Source: Caryophanales bacterium (GTDB lineage Bacteria > Bacillota > Bacilli > Exiguobacteriales > Exiguobacteriaceae). Taken from it: a DNA stretch of 64,000 nucleotides. This document shows, piece after piece, positions 56,745 through 64,000 of the stretch. The notes under the pieces were generated by a model. It worked only from the letters and a program-made list of their open reading frames with translations. It did not search any database and was not told the origin of the DNA. The stretch's first letter is position 1, and each line of letters opens with the position of its first letter. Position numbers and translations under genes: made by a program. The stretch spans positions 100,681 to 164,680 of the forward strand of contig CABIYO010000001.1 of NCBI GenBank assembly GCA_902362975.1. The letters run 5' to 3'.

Positions 56745-59715
56745 ACTGATATTTTGGTACATCGAAGTTGAGTGTGTAAGCATCAAGTGATTGATAGATA
56801 TTATAGATGTTTGTTGTTTGTTTTGCGGCCCATCCGATATCCGTTGCATATTGGTGCGTTCCTGGTGAAGAAGGATTGAAGCGCATCTTATACAGCGTAT
56901 TTTGTTTATATGTCGGGTGATTGATATAGCTAGCCCCAATCCAGTAAGCTCCTCCGATAATCGCTTCTTTAGGAGAGAACCACTTTTGTTGGAAGGCGTA
57001 TTTGGCGCCGTTTCCAAGAGGGTTGCTATCTGTTGCTTGAATACCGTACATATTATAGACGGTTGCGGCAACAGGACGTTCCGGATAAATCCGATTCCCA
57101 CTCGAGTTAATTAATGCATTCCCATCTTTATCGACAGGAACTCCTTTTGCGAGAAGGGATGTACCATGTCCAGTTTCAAGGAGGGCATGCGAGAGAAGAT
57201 ACACTTCGTTCACGCCATACATACTAGCCGCATCAACGAATGCCTGACCTTGTCCGCTGAGCGTTCCTTTTGATGTGAGGACCTTGTTCAATGTTGTCGC
57301 AGTTGTCCCGGCGCTCTTCGATAAATCTAAGAATTGATAGAATGATCGAGAGTTTGCATCAATCTGGCTAGGATCGACGTATGGGAGAAGGTCATCAACT
57401 GATGCACGACGCCAAGTGTTATCAAAGACACGGATATTGTGTCCAGCCGGTCGTTTATACGAAATCGTATAGTACGTTCCTGTTTGTCCTGTGATTTTAA
57501 CTTGTTCGCCCGGATTGATTTGACCATAAGGATGTGACGTTAAAATTGGTCGACTTAACACATTTGCTGTACCGAGTACGGAACTGAGTGTAATGTATCC
57601 TGTGGTTGTGCCATATTTTACTTTATACCAAGATGAGTTTGAAGCACGTTCGATATAAGTGACAGTCGCACCTTTAGGAACTGTCGCGAGCGTAGTCGAA
57701 GAAGAACTTGCTGACGATTTTAAAGCCGCACCGACATTTGAAATAACTTCCATTTCCTTTTTAACAATTGTTCCAGTCGTGCCATTCACGCTTACCCAAG
57801 CCCGAGGCAAATAAGCGTCTTTATAACGATGGGCATCGGTTACCCCAACTGCATTAAATTGTTTTTCAATCATCTGACGAACTGTCATCGGATAACTCGT
57901 ATACGAAACTTTTTTTGTGATGCCTGTCGCAGGTGGGGTCGTTGTGACCGGTACGACGTAATCCGTATGAATGTAGTTGCTGCTATACGTCCCGCTCGTA
58001 AGAAGTGCCCAGTCTGAACCGACAATCGGTTTGATGTTGACAATCGTTCCTGAACTTAGCGTTCCGACTTTGTTTGCTGTCGTTACTTCAGGCGTAGAAC
58101 GAACGTTGAGGGGCTCGTTCCCGTCTACATAGATGCGAACTTGGCGTTCTTCTTCATATTGTTCGTCTGAAGGTGCTGTTTTCGAGAAGTAGTCCGCCGT
58201 CGCATAACCTGTGATCGGACCGTATTCGATTTTAAAGAATCGCTCCGTGAGACCAGGCTCCGACACTTGCTGAACTTTCGTACCGAACGGAATGATTGCA
58301 ATCTTCACTTTTTCTGCATCCGAGCGGTTGTATAAAACGACGTCACGCGTTGTATAATAATCTGTTTTCACCACGACCTCTGGATCTTTCAATGAGAAGT
58401 GACTAGAACCCGCATATCCTGTTTTTCCGTCATAACGAATCTTGAACCAAGAGCTAGAAAGCCCGCTTTGTGAAAGCTGTTCTACTTTTGCACCGGATGG
58501 AATCGTCGCAACCTTTGTCGCTCCGGCTGCAGACGAACTATACATCGCTACATTTCGAATCGCAAAGTATGGTGTGATTGTCACTTCTTCAGGTGCCTTC
58601 GTTGAAAAATGACGAGCGGCAGCGAAGCCGGTGACTCCATCATATTCAATTTTGAACCAAGAGTCCGATAAGTTGGCATCCGATACTCGGACGACTTTTG
58701 TTCCTGCTTGAATCGTGCGAAGACGAGCTGCTCCGGAAGCGGATGACTCATATAACACCAGGTCTCGAACGGCGTAATAGGTTGTTTTGACGACGGCTTC
58801 AGGTTTTGATGTCGAGAAGTTACGCGCGGCCGCATAGCCGACCGTGTCCCCAAATTGAACCTTATACCAAGATGAACTCAATCCGTTCACGTATACACGC
58901 TTCACTTCTGCACCGAGTGGGATTGTTGCAATTTTTGATGCACCAGTTCCTGAACCGTTGTAGAGCGCGACATTCTTCACTGCGTAATATGTCGTGACCG
59001 CTTCTGGAGCAAGGGGAGTCGGTGTAAAGTTACGTGCCGGTGCATAACCGACGAGTGAACCGTATTCGATTTTGTACCAAGATCCCGTCGCTCCTAAAGA
59101 TTCTAAGTATGTGACTTTCGCACCTTCTGGAATCGTAGCGATTTTTGATGCGCCAGTACCGGTTCTGTCATATAGAACGGCTGTCGTAGACGCGTAAAAT
59201 GTAGGGCTCGTTTCGGTAAAGTATCGTGCCGCCACGTATCCTGTATATGTACCAAATTGTACTTTATACCAAGATCCTGTAGCACCATGCGTTGAGACAT
59301 GCGTTACGAGTGATCCTTTTGGAATGACCGTTTCGATGGCAGCAGACGTCGACATCGAAGAACGAAGATTAACGTTCATTTCAGCCACATATAACGAAGC
59401 AGATGTAGCAGACGTGGTAGACGTTTTTGCGAGGGATGATTTCATCGTCAAATATGTAGATGAGACGTATCGTTTTTGACCCTCAAAGTTGATTTGTGCC
59501 CATTCATCGTTAACGGCATAAACATCTACCGTTGTTCCTTCGGTTAACTTGCCGACGATTGAAGACGATGTCGATGAATCAGACCGAACATTTAAGATGG
59601 GTGTGTTGACTGTTCCTTCGGATGTTGCTGCGTATGATTGGAGAGGCGCAAGGGTGCTCAGAATCGTACCTGAGACGATAGTGGCACCCCCCAATCGTGA
59701 GAGTGTCGATTTCAA
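56743..59715 (-). CDS. Secreted SH3-repeat glucosaminidase (autolysin)
   Basis: A 990-residue secreted cell-wall hydrolase. A signal peptide (TLSRLGGATIVSGTILSTLA, cleavage after about residue 30) is followed by about nine bacterial SH3 (SH3b) repeats of 65-70 residues. Those from about residue 165 to 510 are near-identical in plan (TxYYAVRxVxLYxxS, KIATIPxGAKV, SWxKIxYGxxxGYAAARxFS). The C-terminal third is a GH73-type glucosaminidase with LSHALLETGHGTS (catalytic Glu) and YNMYGIQATDSNPL. It cuts peptidoglycan N-acetylglucosaminyl bonds during growth or separation. The TTG start is set by GAAAGGGG. Confidence 0.9.
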   Translation of the reverse strand: MKSTLSRLGGATIVSGTILSTLAPLQSYAATSEGTVNTPILNVRSDSSTSSSIVGKLTEGTTVDVYAVNDEWAQINFEGQKRYVSSTYLTMKSSLAKTSTTSATSASLYVAEMNVNLRSSMSTSAAIETVIPKGSLVTHVSTHGATGSWYKVQFGTYTGYVAARYFTETSPTFYASTTAVLYDRTGTGASKIATIPEGAKVTYLESLGATGSWYKIEYGSLVGYAPARNFTPTPLAPEAVTTYYAVKNVALYNGSGTGASKIATIPLGAEVKRVYVNGLSSSWYKVQFGDTVGYAAARNFSTSKPEAVVKTTYYAVRDLVLYESSASGAARLRTIQAGTKVVRVSDANLSDSWFKIEYDGVTGFAAARHFSTKAPEEVTITPYFAIRNVAMYSSSAAGATKVATIPSGAKVEQLSQSGLSSSWFKIRYDGKTGYAGSSHFSLKDPEVVVKTDYYTTRDVVLYNRSDAEKVKIAIIPFGTKVQQVSEPGLTERFFKIEYGPITGYATADYFSKTAPSDEQYEEERQVRIYVDGNEPLNVRSTPEVTTANKVGTLSSGTIVNIKPIVGSDWALLTSGTYSSNYIHTDYVVPVTTTPPATGITKKVSYTSYPMTVRQMIEKQFNAVGVTDAHRYKDAYLPRAWVSVNGTTGTIVKKEMEVISNVGAALKSSASSSSTTLATVPKGATVTYIERASNSSWYKVKYGTTTGYITLSSVLGTANVLSRPILTSHPYGQINPGEQVKITGQTGTYYTISYKRPAGHNIRVFDNTWRRASVDDLLPYVDPSQIDANSRSFYQFLDLSKSAGTTATTLNKVLTSKGTLSGQGQAFVDAASMYGVNEVYLLSHALLETGHGTSLLAKGVPVDKDGNALINSSGNRIYPERPVAATVYNMYGIQATDSNPLGNGAKYAFQQKWFSPKEAIIGGAYWIGASYINHPTYKQNTLYKMRFNPSSPGTHQYATDIGWAAKQTTNIYNIYQSLDAYTLNFDVPKYQ

Positions 59716-59855
59716 TATATTACCCCTTTCGGATGAAAAAACATGATTAAAAGTGATTGCGGTCTAAGTATAACGTACTTAAAAATTGGAAAGAAGAAGC
59801 AGAATTTTAAAAAAGGTAAATGCTTAAAATACTTTTTCTGAAATCAGGTAAATGA

Positions 59856-59879
59856 AAAATCCCCTTATAAAAGGGGATT
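59856..59879 (-). terminator. Terminator of the hydrolase-fhs transcript
   Basis: AATCCCCTT pairs with AAGGGGATT around ATAA; the T-run is on the minus strand, after the hydrolase gene. Confidence 0.75.
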
Positions 59880-59886
59880 GAGTAAA

Positions 59887-60795
59887 TCAATGGATTCTAT
59901 TTTGCTTCATCCAATTAAGAATATCTGACCACACTTGTTCACGGTGCGCTTCGCGGAGAATTTCATGTCGGGCATTGTCGTATGTGACGACTGCGAGATC
60001 GACATCCGCATCTCGATACTTCTTAATGATTCCGTTCAATCCTTCACCATCATGTGTGACAGGGTCGTCCATCCCGGCAACGAATAGAACTGGAAGGGAT
60101 TTCGGATGTTCATGAATCCGTGCAGCCGTGGTGACATCTAAAGAAGCGCGTGTCACTTCATGTAAAAAACCGAGGGAAGGCAGACCACCACAGTTTGGGT
60201 CGGCGAGATAGGAGTCGACTTCATCCGGAACACTTGAGAGCCAATCACTATCCGTTCGAGCAGGTAAAAATTTGAGGTTGTAACGTCCAAACAAGAGGCG
60301 TTCAAAGAAACGTGATTGATGGGTGGCACCTTTCCGTTTCATGACGGTGGCGATTAAACGATGTCCCAGTTCACCTGCGACCCCAGGATGTGGGGGCGGG
60401 GCGACGACAATCAATCCAGCCAAGGCATGCCCCATGATTTGACCGAGTCGACGAGCAAGCAGGGAACCGAAACTGTGACCTAATACATAAGTAGGGCGCC
60501 CATCCTCGTAACGGTCGATTAGATATTGAGCATCCTCGACAAGTTGCTGAAAGCCATCGCCAGGAGCAAGGTGTCCATAAGACTGTTGATCATGAGCGCT
60601 TGTACCCGCACCACGCAAGTCACAAACAAACACATCATAGCCATTATCTGCCATAAACTGTGCAAATTCAATATATCTTTCATGATGTTCGAGCATCCCA
60701 TGAAACATGAATATTTTTCCAATTGATTGCTCTGCCTGAACGTGCATGACTTCTGTTTGATACCCGTCAGGATACGTCAACTGCGATACAATCAT
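59887..60795 (-). CDS. Alpha/beta-hydrolase, lysophospholipase/monoglyceride-lipase-like
   Basis: A 302-residue serine hydrolase of the Hydrolase_4 family. FMFHGMLEHHERY supplies the oxyanion region, GHSFGSLL the nucleophile serine, GMDDPVTH the acid and NARHEIL the catalytic histidine. Such enzymes cleave monoglycerides or lysophospholipids. It has no signal peptide. It starts 14 bases after fhs and is probably transcribed with it; the link is not functional in an obvious way. Confidence 0.88.
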   Translation of the reverse strand: MIVSQLTYPDGYQTEVMHVQAEQSIGKIFMFHGMLEHHERYIEFAQFMADNGYDVFVCDLRGAGTSAHDQQSYGHLAPGDGFQQLVEDAQYLIDRYEDGRPTYVLGHSFGSLLARRLGQIMGHALAGLIVVAPPPHPGVAGELGHRLIATVMKRKGATHQSRFFERLLFGRYNLKFLPARTDSDWLSSVPDEVDSYLADPNCGGLPSLGFLHEVTRASLDVTTAARIHEHPKSLPVLFVAGMDDPVTHDGEGLNGIIKKYRDADVDLAVVTYDNARHEILREAHREQVWSDILNWMKQNRIH

Positions 60796-60809
60796 GTGTC
60801 ATCCCCCTA

Positions 60810-62495
60810 TTAGAAAAGACCGATGGCTTTTCCAGATTCGTCAATTCCCATATTGAGAGCTGCTGGATGTTTTGGTAACCCTGGCATCGTCAACACGTTG
60901 CCTGTTAAGGCGACGAGGAATCCTGCTCCCACTGATGGTTTCAATTCGCGAACGGTGATGGTGAATCCTTGTTGATAACCGAATTTTGAAGGGTCGTCTG
61001 AGAGGGAGAACGGTGTCTTCGCCATACAAATAGGAAGGTCCGACCAGCCGTTCGCCTGAGCATCTTTCATTTGCTTTTGTGCTTTGGCGGTAAACACGAC
61101 GTCTGCAGCACCGTATACTTCTCTCGCAATCGTTTTAATCTTTTGTTCGATCGAATCGGTCAACTCATATAGAGGCGTAAGTTTGCTTTCGTTCGACTCG
61201 ACGGCGTCGATGACCGCTTCGGCTAACTGTCGACCACCAAGTCCGCCGTTTGCCCATACTTCGCTGAGTGCAGCACGAATACCGTGTGCCGCACACCAAT
61301 CAAGAACGGTTGCAAGTTCCTCTTCTGTATCTGTATTGAAACGGTTCAATGCGACGACCGTAGGCAGACCGAGTTTTTTCATCGTATCGATGTGTTTGGC
61401 GAGTAATTTCAATCCTTCTCCGACTGCACCGACATTCTCAATGTGAAGCTGATCTTTCGAAACGCCACCGTGCATTTTTAAAGCGCGAACGGTTGCGACG
61501 AGTACGACCGCATCCGGATTCAAATCACCGACTCGAGATTTGATATGACAGAACTTTTCTGCCCCGAGATCGGCACCGAACCCAGCTTCCGTCACCACAT
61601 ACTCCCCAAGCTTTAATGCAGTCTTCGTTGCAATCAATGAATTGCATCCGTGCGCGATGTTTGCGAACGGTCCGCCGTGGACGAGTGCTGGTGTCTGTTC
61701 GAGCGTTTGGACGAGGTTCGGTTTAAAAGCTTCCTTCAATAGTAACGTCGCCGCCCCGGCCGCCCCGATTTGTTCTGCCGTGATTGGTTCTTTTTGGTGG
61801 TCATAGGCGACTACGATTCGCTTGATGCGTTCTTCAAGGTCGTCCAATGAATCGGCCAAACAGAGGATCGCCATGATTTCCGAAGCGACAGTGATATCAA
61901 ATCCGTCCTCACGAGGGACTCCGTGAGCAGGACCACCGAGGCCGACTGTGACATGACGAAGAGCGCGGTCGTTTAAGTCAAGGACGCGCTTCCAGACGAT
62001 CTGTCGGACGTCAATCCCAAGGTCGTTTCCTTGATGCAAGTGATTGTCGATCATGGCACTGATCGTATTATGGGCCGATGTGATCGCATGCATATCACCT
62101 GTGAAGTGGAGGTTGATGTCTTCCATCGGGAGAACTTGACTGAAGCCACCACCAGCAGCGCCACCTTTTAGGCCCATCGTCGGACCGAGTGAAGGTTCGC
62201 GCAGACAGACGATCGCTTGTTTATCCAACTGGTTCAACGCTTGTCCGAGACCGACCGTCACCGTCGATTTTCCTTCACCAGCTGGTGTCGGATTGATCGC
62301 GGTGACGAGAACGAGTTTTCCGTCTTCCTTCGTTTTCACTCGCTCGAGGACATCGTAAGAAAGTTTCGCTTTATATTTCCCGTAAAGATCTAGATCATCT
62401 TCATGTAATCCGATTTTTGCTGCGATGTCCTTAATCGGCAAGGTTTTAGCTTGTTGGGCAATCGTAAGGTCAGATGATAGTTTCGTCGTTGTCAT
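60810..62495 (-). CDS. fhs: Formate-tetrahydrofolate ligase
   Basis: Makes 10-formyl-tetrahydrofolate from formate, ATP and tetrahydrofolate. The 561-residue protein has the ATP loop TPAGEGKST (about residues 69-77), [23 protein letters not shown] (in parts: [15 protein letters not shown]), [10 protein letters not shown] and [14 protein letters not shown]. Length is normal for the family. GGAGGGAC precedes the ATG. No cognate purine or one-carbon genes are adjacent. Confidence 0.95.
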   Translation of the reverse strand: MTTTKLSSDLTIAQQAKTLPIKDIAAKIGLHEDDLDLYGKYKAKLSYDVLERVKTKEDGKLVLVTAINPTPAGEGKSTVTVGLGQALNQLDKQAIVCLREPSLGPTMGLKGGAAGGGFSQVLPMEDINLHFTGDMHAITSAHNTISAMIDNHLHQGNDLGIDVRQIVWKRVLDLNDRALRHVTVGLGGPAHGVPREDGFDITVASEIMAILCLADSLDDLEERIKRIVVAYDHQKEPITAEQIGAAGAATLLLKEAFKPNLVQTLEQTPALVHGGPFANIAHGCNSLIATKTALKLGEYVVTEAGFGADLGAEKFCHIKSRVGDLNPDAVVLVATVRALKMHGGVSKDQLHIENVGAVGEGLKLLAKHIDTMKKLGLPTVVALNRFNTDTEEELATVLDWCAAHGIRAALSEVWANGGLGGRQLAEAVIDAVESNESKLTPLYELTDSIEQKIKTIAREVYGAADVVFTAKAQKQMKDAQANGWSDLPICMAKTPFSLSDDPSKFGYQQGFTITVRELKPSVGAGFLVALTGNVLTMPGLPKHPAALNMGIDESGKAIGLF

Positions 62496-62739
62496 TCAAA
62501 AAGTCCCTCCGTTTATCGAACGATATCTTTTTATCCTCTTAAAATCATTCGGGGATTTTGGATTAAAATATGAATCGAGGCAAAATGTATTCAATCCGTT
62601 CGCATTATCATTGATTTTATCATAACTCATCACGCCTTCAAATTCATTTATTCCGTTCAATATTTTCCACCCTTTCCGTCAAATGTATCCGTTTTCATGA
62701 AAGGTTTGACACGATACAGTGATAGTGGAGGCGATACAC
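62496..62739. other. Intergenic region between fhs and the broken permease gene
   Basis: No ORF or stable hairpin was recognised. A TTGACA at 62707-62712 precedes the permease fragment, but no -10 box is well spaced to it. The upstream part (62,500-62,640) is AT-rich and may hold the fhs promoter on the minus strand. Confidence 0.3.
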
Positions 62740-62915
62740 ATGACTGAGACTACTAAACGGACGAAACGAAGACGAAATTGGAAAAAACCTGCGAGCTTTT
62801 TAGTATTTGTCGGACCGGCTTTTCTGGCATTTGTCGCCATCGTACTCATCCCATTTTTTAATGGCATTTACTACAGTTTCACTGATTAGAACGGTGTGAC
62901 AGGAGAAGTGAACTA
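62740..62915 (+). pseudogene. Sugar ABC permease gene fragment cut by an IS element
   Basis: The start (after GTGGAGGCG) encodes a basic N-terminus, then FLVFVGPAFLAFVAIVLIPFFNGIYYSFTD, the first membrane segment of MalF/UgpA-type sugar permeases (quoted motif: IPFFNGIYYSF). A TAG codon (62887-62889) takes the place of the usual Trp after SFTD; the frame then continues NGVTGEVNY as in intact relatives, until the IS right end at about 62916. So the gene has both a nonsense codon and an insertion. Binding protein and second permease are not in the window. Confidence 0.75.
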
Positions 62916-63150
62916 CTCACCACTTATTTGCTTCACAACTTGAAGTGGGAGCTTCTTGGGAAGACCGTGCTCTTACCAGCCACGATTGTTTACCAAGCTC
63001 GTCGGGCAGTCCCTGCCCTGAATGGTTGTCAGTCGGCCAACATCAATAGGTTGAGGCTTGCGTTGATGTCACGGTCATGGTGCGCGCCACAAGCACACGT
63101 CCATTCACGGACATCCACCGTCTTCTTCTGACCTTTCTCGCCGCAAGAAG
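62916..63150 (-). ncRNA. Probable TnpB guide RNA (omega RNA) region at the IS right end
   Basis: In IS605-family elements the RNA scaffold overlaps the 3' end of tnpB and runs to the right end, with a guide copied from the flanking DNA. Here that region is the tnpB tail plus about 113 non-coding bases with stems (RE hairpin 62916-62951). Transcribed from the minus strand it would end with a guide beginning TAGTTCACTTCTCC, taken from the permease gene. This is inference from family biology. Confidence 0.45.
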
Positions 63151-64000
63151 AACAGATCTGCGTCGATGCGAACCAGGGGTCTGCCTTGATGAGCGTCCGT
63201 CCGTAGAACTTGCATTTGTATTCTAGCTGCCGGACGAACTCAAACCAACTGACGTCGGCAATCGATTTGGCGACCTTGTGGTTCTTCATCATGTCCTTCG
63301 ATGTCAATGTCTCCACGACGATGACTTGGTTCTCGTCAACGATCCGTCTCGACAGTTTGTGAAGGAAGTCCTGGCGTTGGTTGGCGATCTTTTCGTGTTT
63401 CTTGGCCAAAAGTAACTTGGCTTTTTCACGATTCTTGCTTCCGATCTTCTTGCGTGACAAAGCTCGCTGCGCCTTCTTGACCTTCGCTTCGGACTTCCGG
63501 AGGAGTCGGGGGTTGTCAATCTTCTCCGAGACCATCGCGTCGTTCGTCATGACGGCGAAATGTTTTAGGCCGAGATCGATCCCGACCTTGTTCTTGGCTG
63601 GGATCCATGGTTCATCCTCCTGTTTGACGAGGAGGGAGATGAAGAACTTGCCCGTCCTCGTCATCGAAACCGTCGCCGACTTAATGATTCCCTCGAACGG
63701 ACGATGTTGCTCGAACTTCACGAAGCCGATTTTAGGAAGTCTCACCTTGCCGTTCTCGATGCGGATCGTGCCGTGCTGGTTGTTCGTCGTGTAGGAGGCG
63801 CGCGACCGTCGTCTCGATTTGAAGGTCGGGAAGCCGGCCGTCCCGGCGAAGAACTTCGCGAACGCGGTGTCGAGGTTCAGTTTCGCGTTCGCGAGCGCGA
63901 GGCTGTCCGCCTCGGTGAGGAACGGGAACAAGGGCTTGTAGGATGCGGGTGTCGCCGGTTTCCGTCTCGTCACGATCCCCGCTTTCGCCTCCTCGCGGAT
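63029..64000 (-). CDS. tnpB: TnpB RNA-guided nuclease (N-terminus missing)
   Basis: The frame is open to the window edge, so at least 324 residues are visible and the start is outside. The RuvC-like nuclease has VGIDLGLKHFAVMT (first Asp), VVETLTSKDM (Glu) and HHDRDINASLN (last Asp), with a CSSCG...CACG zinc finger between the last two. All catalytic residues are present, so it is probably an active nuclease that helps keep the element in place. GTG at 63973 is unlikely to be the start. GC-rich codons set it apart from its neighbours. Confidence 0.85.
   Translation of the reverse strand: MREEAKAGIVTRRKPATPASYKPLFPFLTEADSLALANAKLNLDTAFAKFFAGTAGFPTFKSRRRSRASYTTNNQHGTIRIENGKVRLPKIGFVKFEQHRPFEGIIKSATVSMTRTGKFFISLLVKQEDEPWIPAKNKVGIDLGLKHFAVMTNDAMVSEKIDNPRLLRKSEAKVKKAQRALSRKKIGSKNREKAKLLLAKKHEKIANQRQDFLHKLSRRIVDENQVIVVETLTSKDMMKNHKVAKSIADVSWFEFVRQLEYKCKFYGRTLIKADPWFASTQICSSCGEKGQKKTVDVREWTCACGAHHDRDINASLNLLMLAD

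Larger units (their letters stand above)
62916..64000 (-). mobile_element. IS605/IS1341-type element carrying tnpB (right part)
   Basis: The element's right end is marked by an imperfect hairpin (CTCACCACTT/AAGTGGGAG, 62916-62951) of the kind found near IS200/IS605 ends, directly after the interrupted permease reading frame. There are no terminal inverted repeats of classic IS type. Base composition is distinctly richer in G+C than the flanks. No tnpA is seen; the left end lies beyond the window. Exact boundaries need an empty site. Confidence 0.7.

Noticed and set aside
56892-59715. CRISPR-like periodicity in the SH3-repeat region
   Set aside because: The period of about 200 bases reflects protein repeats; there are no short identical direct repeats with unique spacers. 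No CRISPR array was seen anywhere in the window.
63381-63794. 137-residue plus-strand ORF opposite tnpB
   Set aside because: An antisense frame of tnpB without a binding site or recognisable protein features.

Overview
The window reads as a chromosomal segment of a mid-GC member of the Bacillales. Strong AAGGAGG-type ribosome binding sites, sigma-A promoters, Fur and cre (CcpA) type sites, and gene products resembling Bacillus subtilis proteins (RocD, YcgT, YitT, YkvA, YhfH, YvdTSR) support this. The acetylated diaminopimelate route (dapH) and the overall gene mix suggest Exiguobacterium or a close relative. That assignment is inference from gene content, not from a database search.

Region 1 (1-9.2 kb): the end of an alanyl-tRNA editing protein and a GNAT gene, then a lysine-riboswitch-controlled operon lysC-asd-dapA-dapB-dapH-(ilvE-type aminotransferase)-(alanine racemase)-lysA. 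Region 2 (9.2-15.3 kb): a nitroreductase, small ORFs, a gamma-carbonic-anhydrase-like protein, adenine deaminase, and a second lysine riboswitch driving an NhaC-family transporter, which is therefore probably a lysine transporter. Region 3 (15.3-22.8 kb): a lone OppA lipoprotein, an ArcD-type amino-acid permease behind a large inverted repeat, a c-di-GMP phosphodiesterase with a degenerate GGDEF domain, rocD and a crcB pair. Region 4 (22.8-34.9 kb): yhfH, a CadC-type regulator and a CadA-type metal ATPase with an operator, a nested inverted-repeat element, a stand-alone sensor protein, a GlgE-like GH13 enzyme, a GGDEF-EAL protein, YitT and YkvA family proteins, aminopeptidase AmpS and an esterase.

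Region 5 (35-46.6 kb): a TetR-SMR-SMR efflux operon, tRNA-Val, proC, yidD, a sodium/alanine symporter, a potassium channel with an altered filter, a CYP152-type P450 peroxygenase, a DUF368 (PopT) protein and a Fur-controlled ferredoxin-NADP reductase. Region 6 (46.6-56.7 kb): several poorly known genes, a candidate C-rich small RNA (about 48,965-49,073) behind Rex/cre-like sites, an LCP cell-wall protein, a decayed aldose-epimerase gene, a ResA-like oxidoreductase, a 34-aa gene, tRNA-Gly and a three-gene cluster containing an Imm11-like protein. Region 7 (56.7-64 kb): a 990-aa SH3-repeat glucosaminidase, a lipase-like hydrolase, fhs, and a sugar-permease gene cut by a TnpB-carrying IS element that runs off the window end.

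The strongest leads for undescribed biology are the candidate sRNA, the TnpB element with its probable guide RNA, the GlgE-like enzyme without glycogen genes nearby, the altered dap operon, and the nested inverted repeat after cadA. Coordinates of small sites are read by eye. No searches or folding programs were run.
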